A DNA stretch of 9,843 bases from the NCBI GenBank assembly GCA_021773655.1, contig JAJFJX010000044.1, forward strand, positions 1 through 9,843, given 5' to 3'. This stretch comes from Panacagrimonas sp. (lineage in GTDB: Bacteria > Pseudomonadota > Gammaproteobacteria > Nevskiales > Nevskiaceae). Each line of letters begins with the position of its first letter. The first letter of the stretch is position 1. This document shows, piece after piece, positions 8,017 through 9,843 of the stretch. Position numbers and translations under genes: made by a program. The notes beneath the pieces are model-generated. The model saw nothing but the letters and a program-made list of their open reading frames with translations. It was not told where the DNA came from and searched no databases.

Positions 8017-8295
8017 ATGAAACTCCAGATCCTTGCCGTACTGCTCGCCGGCCTGCTCACCGGCGCCAGCCTGGTGCTGGCCCCTGCTGCCATCGCGCAG
8101 CAGGCCGGAACCCCGGCCACCGCGCGCGACTGGGTCGAACTGCAGAAGAGCGGCACCGCCGCCTCGCCAGTGCCACGACCGCTGCCCGGCGACATCGCCG
8201 AACGCAGCTACCAGCGCTACGCCGAGAGCTTCAGCCAGCCGATCCCGGAGACGCTGAAGCGCGAAGGGTTCATCGAGGACGGTGGCGGGCAGTAG
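8017..8295 (+). CDS. Small exported protein, DUF3613-like, at the end of the tad block
   Basis: A 92-residue protein with a clear Sec signal peptide: MKLQ, then a hydrophobic stretch ending AIA before QQAG, with cleavage expected after Ala27. The mature part is only about 65 residues and carries TARDWVELQKSG, ASPVPRPLPGDIAERSYQRY and FSQPIPETLKREGF. I recognise this pattern as that of DUF3613 proteins, which as I recall sit beside tad genes, although I cannot check this here. Function is unknown; a periplasmic role with the pilus is inferred from context. The ATG has a strong AGGAG eight bases upstream and lies 37 bases after tadD. The frame is open further upstream, but those codons overlap tadD and lack a binding site. 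Confidence 0.8.
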   Translation: MKLQILAVLLAGLLTGASLVLAPAAIAQQAGTPATARDWVELQKSGTAASPVPRPLPGDIAERSYQRYAESFSQPIPETLKREGFIEDGGGQ

Positions 8296-8303
8296 CGCTT
8301 CTA

Positions 8304-8328
8304 CCCTGGCCAGCCGATCCCGGCAGGG
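8304..8328 (+). terminator. Possible transcription-ending hairpin after the tad block
   Basis: CCCTG plus CC pairs with GG plus CAGGG (seven pairs, one bulged G at 8309, 10-nt loop) nine bases after the last stop codon. It is followed by AAATTCG and not by a T-run, so it is not a classic intrinsic terminator. It may act with the GCCGGC palindromes just downstream. Confidence 0.3.
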
Positions 8329-8343
8329 AAATTCGAGCCTGGC
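8329..8343 (+). repeat. 15-bp sequence shared with 9343-9357 (left copy)
   Basis: AAATTCGAGCCTGGC occurs here and, identical and in the same orientation, at 9343-9357. The two copies enclose the mntA-hepT pair and a possible gene relic. Both are followed by ladders of CTTWAGC-like units, so the similarity extends weakly beyond the exact core. It resembles, from memory, short dispersed intergenic repeats of proteobacteria. Confidence 0.8.
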
Positions 8344-8345
8344 CC

Positions 8346-8391
8346 CTTAAGCCGGCCCTAAGCCGGCCCTTCAGCCGGCCCCTTAAGCCGT
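8346..8391 (+). repeat. AGCCGG ladder with GCCGGC palindromes
   Basis: AGCCGG recurs at 8350, 8361 and 8373, with AGCCGT at 8386, at spacings of 11, 12 and 13 bases, alternating with CCTTAAG or CTAAG. GCCGGC at 8351, 8362 and 8374 is self-complementary, so neighbouring units can pair as hairpins with 5- or 6-nt loops. The stretch has no coding potential that I can support. Confidence 0.8.
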
Positions 8392-8402
8392 TCCGGATTC
8401 GA

Positions 8403-8414
8403 CACTGGACAGTG
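8403..8414. promoter_or_regulatory. Palindrome ahead of mntA, possible operator
   Basis: CACTG-GA-CAGTG is an inverted repeat centred about 32 bases before the mntA ATG. It is well placed for an operator, as toxin-antitoxin pairs often repress themselves. However, MntA-HepT regulation of this kind is not something I can show from sequence, and no clear promoter boxes are visible. Confidence 0.3.
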
Positions 8415-8440
8415 CCAAACACACCGGCCACGATGCCGGC

Positions 8441-8740
8441 ATGAGGTTATCGGCCGACAGCATCCGGATCATCCGGGAACGGGTCGCCGCGGTGGTAGGC
8501 GCCGAGGCGAGCGTGCGGCTGTTCGGGTCACGCTTGAACAGTGCCGGACGTGGGGGTGATATCGATCTCCTGGTGGAGGTGCCGGCGGCAGTGTCGCGGC
8601 CTGCGGAAACGGCGGCCCGACTCGCGGCGATGATTGGTCGCGCCCTGGACGGACGGCAGGTGGACGTGGTGCTGGCCGCGCCCAATCTGCGCGAACAGTC
8701 GATACATGTTCACGCCCGCGCCCACGGCGTGCTTCTGTGA
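8441..8740 (+). CDS. mntA: Minimal nucleotidyltransferase, MntA-like antitoxin
   Basis: A 99-residue protein of the MNT (DNA polymerase beta-like) family. The active-site signature is GS at residues 29-30 followed by DID at 40-42 (GSX9DXD), and a third acidic residue is likely Asp75 in QVDVVLA. In the characterised MntA-HepT system the MNT protein neutralises the HEPN toxin by transferring AMP from ATP onto a tyrosine near its active site. The adjacent HEPN gene overlaps by one base, supporting that role. No good ribosome binding site precedes the ATG, so the message may be leaderless or the true start uncertain. The setting between repeats suggests acquired DNA. Family call is strong; antitoxin role is inferred from context. 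Confidence 0.88.
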   Translation: MRLSADSIRIIRERVAAVVGAEASVRLFGSRLNSAGRGGDIDLLVEVPAAVSRPAETAARLAAMIGRALDGRQVDVVLAAPNLREQSIHVHARAHGVLL

Positions 8741-9222
8741 TGGAGGGCAAAGATCCTGGAGCGGAAAGGCTGCGCTTTCTGGTTCGCGTGGTCACCAGAC
8801 AGGCGCACTATCTGGAACAGACCCATCAGCGGCTTTTTGCCGGGGCAGCGCTGACGCAGGCCGCATTGAATAAGCTCGATAATGACCCTGAGTTCGCAGA
8901 ACGGGTGGAGGCATTCGTATCGCGTTTTTCGCGTCTGCAGGATTCGCTTGGCGACAAGCTACTGCCGACGCTCCTGGCCTATGCGGGTGAACCTCCGCGC
9001 ACCGTCGTGGAGAACCTGGACCGTGCCGAGAAACTCGGCTGGCTGCCCAGTGCGGACACGTGGATGATGCTGCGCAAGCTGCGCAATCAGATGGTGCACG
9101 AATACGTTGAGGACATTGCGATTCTGGCGGATGCGCTGAACCTTGCCCACGAATCGGTGGCGATGTTGGCGACAGTTGCGCAGATGCTGACTTGCGCATC
9201 CGAAAAGATCGCCAAGCGCTGA
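8740..9222 (+). CDS. hepT: HEPN-domain protein, HepT-like toxin
   Basis: A 160-residue, mainly helical HEPN protein. The conserved block near residues 112-122 reads RKLRNQMVHEY, giving the RX4HXY motif with Arg115, His120 and Tyr122. In HepT toxins Arg and His form the RNase site and the Tyr is the residue AMPylated by MntA. Other family-like blocks are DKLLPTLL (72-79) and NLDRAEKLGWL (92-102). Start: the ATG at 8740 overlaps the mntA stop as TGATG; the GTG at 8737 is three bases earlier and is the alternative. Codon use appears less G/C-biased at third positions than in the tad genes, consistent with acquisition. Likely cuts RNA, possibly tRNA, when not neutralised; the target is not deducible. 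Confidence 0.87.
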   Translation: MEGKDPGAERLRFLVRVVTRQAHYLEQTHQRLFAGAALTQAALNKLDNDPEFAERVEAFVSRFSRLQDSLGDKLLPTLLAYAGEPPRTVVENLDRAEKLGWLPSADTWMMLRKLRNQMVHEYVEDIAILADALNLAHESVAMLATVAQMLTCASEKIAKR

Positions 9223-9241
9223 TTGGGCCTGCCTTACCTGC

Positions 9242-9361
9242 CTATTCGACCAGCGTCGCCTCACCGCCGCAGGTCAGGCGTGCGCCGACCTCGAGTCGAG
9301 CGAGATCCAGCCCCAACGTCGCCGGCAGCACATTCACCAGGTAAATTCGAGCCTGGCTGCT
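9242..9361 (-). pseudogene. Possible C-terminal gene relic, unidentified
   Basis: Read on the minus strand, 39 codons are open from just after a TAA (9362-9364) to a TAG at 9242-9244. The peptide includes LVNVLPATLGLDLARLEVG and ARLTCGGEATLVE, which looks like the end of a real protein, and third positions are G/C-rich. There is no plausible start codon or ribosome binding site, and the 15-bp repeat (9343-9357) lies inside its 5' part. It could be the remains of a gene cut by repeat or IS insertion, or a chance frame in GC-rich DNA. I do not recognise the family. Confidence 0.3.
9343..9357 (+). repeat. 15-bp sequence shared with 8329-8343 (right copy)
   Basis: Identical in sequence and orientation to the left copy and 1014 bp from it. 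It is followed by CTTTAGC-type units (9360-9385) and then, 40 bases later, by the probable end of the insertion sequence. Confidence 0.8.
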
Positions 9362-9397
9362 TTAGCTTGGCTCTTTAGCTTTAGCTCATCCTTCCTT

Positions 9398-9843
9398 GGA
9401 AGGTGTTTACACAATCAAGCGACTAACCGGCGAAGTAGCAGCCTTGCTTCGGTGAGCCAAACCCAAGCTTCGGCTACGCGGGCGAGCCGATCATGGTGCA
9501 TCACCCGTCGGCGAGCGCGCTCGTTCCAGGCGTGTGTGCGTTCGACGACCCAACGCTTGGCCAATACGACCAAGCCGTTGGAATCGGCCTTCACCGTAAA
9601 CAGGTCCGGTTATTCCGGGCGGACCCAGCGGCCCACGTTCTTGTTGGCTGGATGCCGCACCACCTGGACCCGGATGTCATGGCATTGCGAGACCGTCTGC
9701 GCACACTGGCCCGCATAACCACTGTCCGCGAACAGCGTCTGGATGCCTGGATACTGGGTCATTGCCGCTGCCACCACCGGGTGGGCGCCATCGCGGTCCT
9801 GCACGCTGGCAGCCGTCACGCTGACCGCCAACAGCAGGCCCAG
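9398..9843 (-). mobile_element. IS5-family insertion sequence, transposase 3' end, cut by window edge
   Basis: The element is recognised by its transposase. The boundary is a guess. GGAAGGTGTTTACAC at 9398-9412 lies 2 bases outside the transposase stop and resembles the GGAAGGTG-type inverted-repeat ends that I recall for some IS5-family elements. The other end, and so the inverted repeat and target duplication, lie beyond the window. CCTTCC at 9390-9395 mirrors GGAAGG across the proposed junction. Confidence 0.65.
9415..9843 (-). pseudogene. IS5-family DDE transposase, C-terminal part with in-frame ochre stop
   Basis: Read on the minus strand this is the second half of a DDE transposase. 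The second catalytic Asp sits in FADSGYAG, and the C-terminal signature RWVVERTHAWNERARR holds the presumed third catalytic residue, Glu. Between them a TAA at 9610-9612 interrupts the same frame: 77 codons before it and 64 after it read as one continuous transposase. A single C-to-T change from CAA (Gln) would explain it. No frameshift is needed. The truncated product would lack the catalytic Glu, so this copy is probably inactive unless the stop is read through. The 5' part lies outside the window. Confidence 0.85.

Noticed and set aside
9610..9612. A frameshift in the transposase
   Set aside because: Both halves are in the same frame; only a stop codon separates them.
9452..9718. An 88-codon + strand frame in the IS
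   Set aside because: It is the shadow of the minus-strand transposase, which carries the recognisable catalytic signatures.

Overview
The window is GC-rich DNA with strong G/C at third codon positions. It most likely comes from a high-GC proteobacterium, probably gamma or beta, but no rRNA or taxonomic marker is present, so this is an inference. About 7.6 kb is one co-directional (+) gene block for a Tad/Flp (type IVc, tight adherence) pilus. An accessory tail with repeats, a toxin-antitoxin pair and a broken insertion sequence follows it.

Layout. 1-388: no gene seen. It holds a duplicated 62-bp hairpin element, further GC-rich palindromes, a short TTCGG array and a small hairpin ahead of the first gene. 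389-8295: cpaB (RcpC, periplasmic), cpaC (RcpA, outer-membrane secretin), cpaE/tadZ (ParA-like localisation protein), cpaF/tadA (assembly ATPase), tadB and tadC (inner-membrane platform), tadD (TPR lipoprotein) and a small exported protein resembling the DUF3613 family. From cpaE to tadD the genes overlap or nearly touch (ATGA, TGATG and GTGA junctions), so they are very likely co-transcribed and translationally coupled. The pilin gene flp, the prepilin peptidase gene (cpaA/tadV) and the pseudopilin or tip genes tadE, tadF and tadG are not in this window.

8296-8440: short AGCCGG repeats, hairpins and a palindrome. 8441-9222: a minimal nucleotidyltransferase (MntA-like) and a HEPN protein (HepT-like, RX4HXY motif) overlapping by one base, which is the architecture of the type VII MntA-HepT toxin-antitoxin family. 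A 15-bp sequence occurs exactly on both sides of this pair (8329-8343 and 9343-9357). 9242-9361: a possible gene relic on the minus strand. 9398-9843: the end of an IS5-family insertion sequence. Its transposase (minus strand, running off the window) has an in-frame ochre stop upstream of the presumed catalytic glutamate.

How the parts work together: CpaF powers and TadB/TadC anchor pilin extrusion in the inner membrane, CpaE positions the machine, CpaB and TadD support the CpaC secretin, and the fibre leaves through CpaC. The most unusual points are (1) a CpaE whose Walker A motif has no recognisable lysine or glycines, (2) cpaB and cpaC lying in the same frame, separated only by one TAG and a stop-free spacer made partly of 12-bp and 9-bp triplicated repeats, (3) the duplicated 5' element whose differences all preserve RNA pairing on the + strand, and (4) the repeat-flanked MntA-HepT module where other tad genes might have been expected. 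I see no convincing wholly new system. The main content is a recognisable Tad locus with unusual details.
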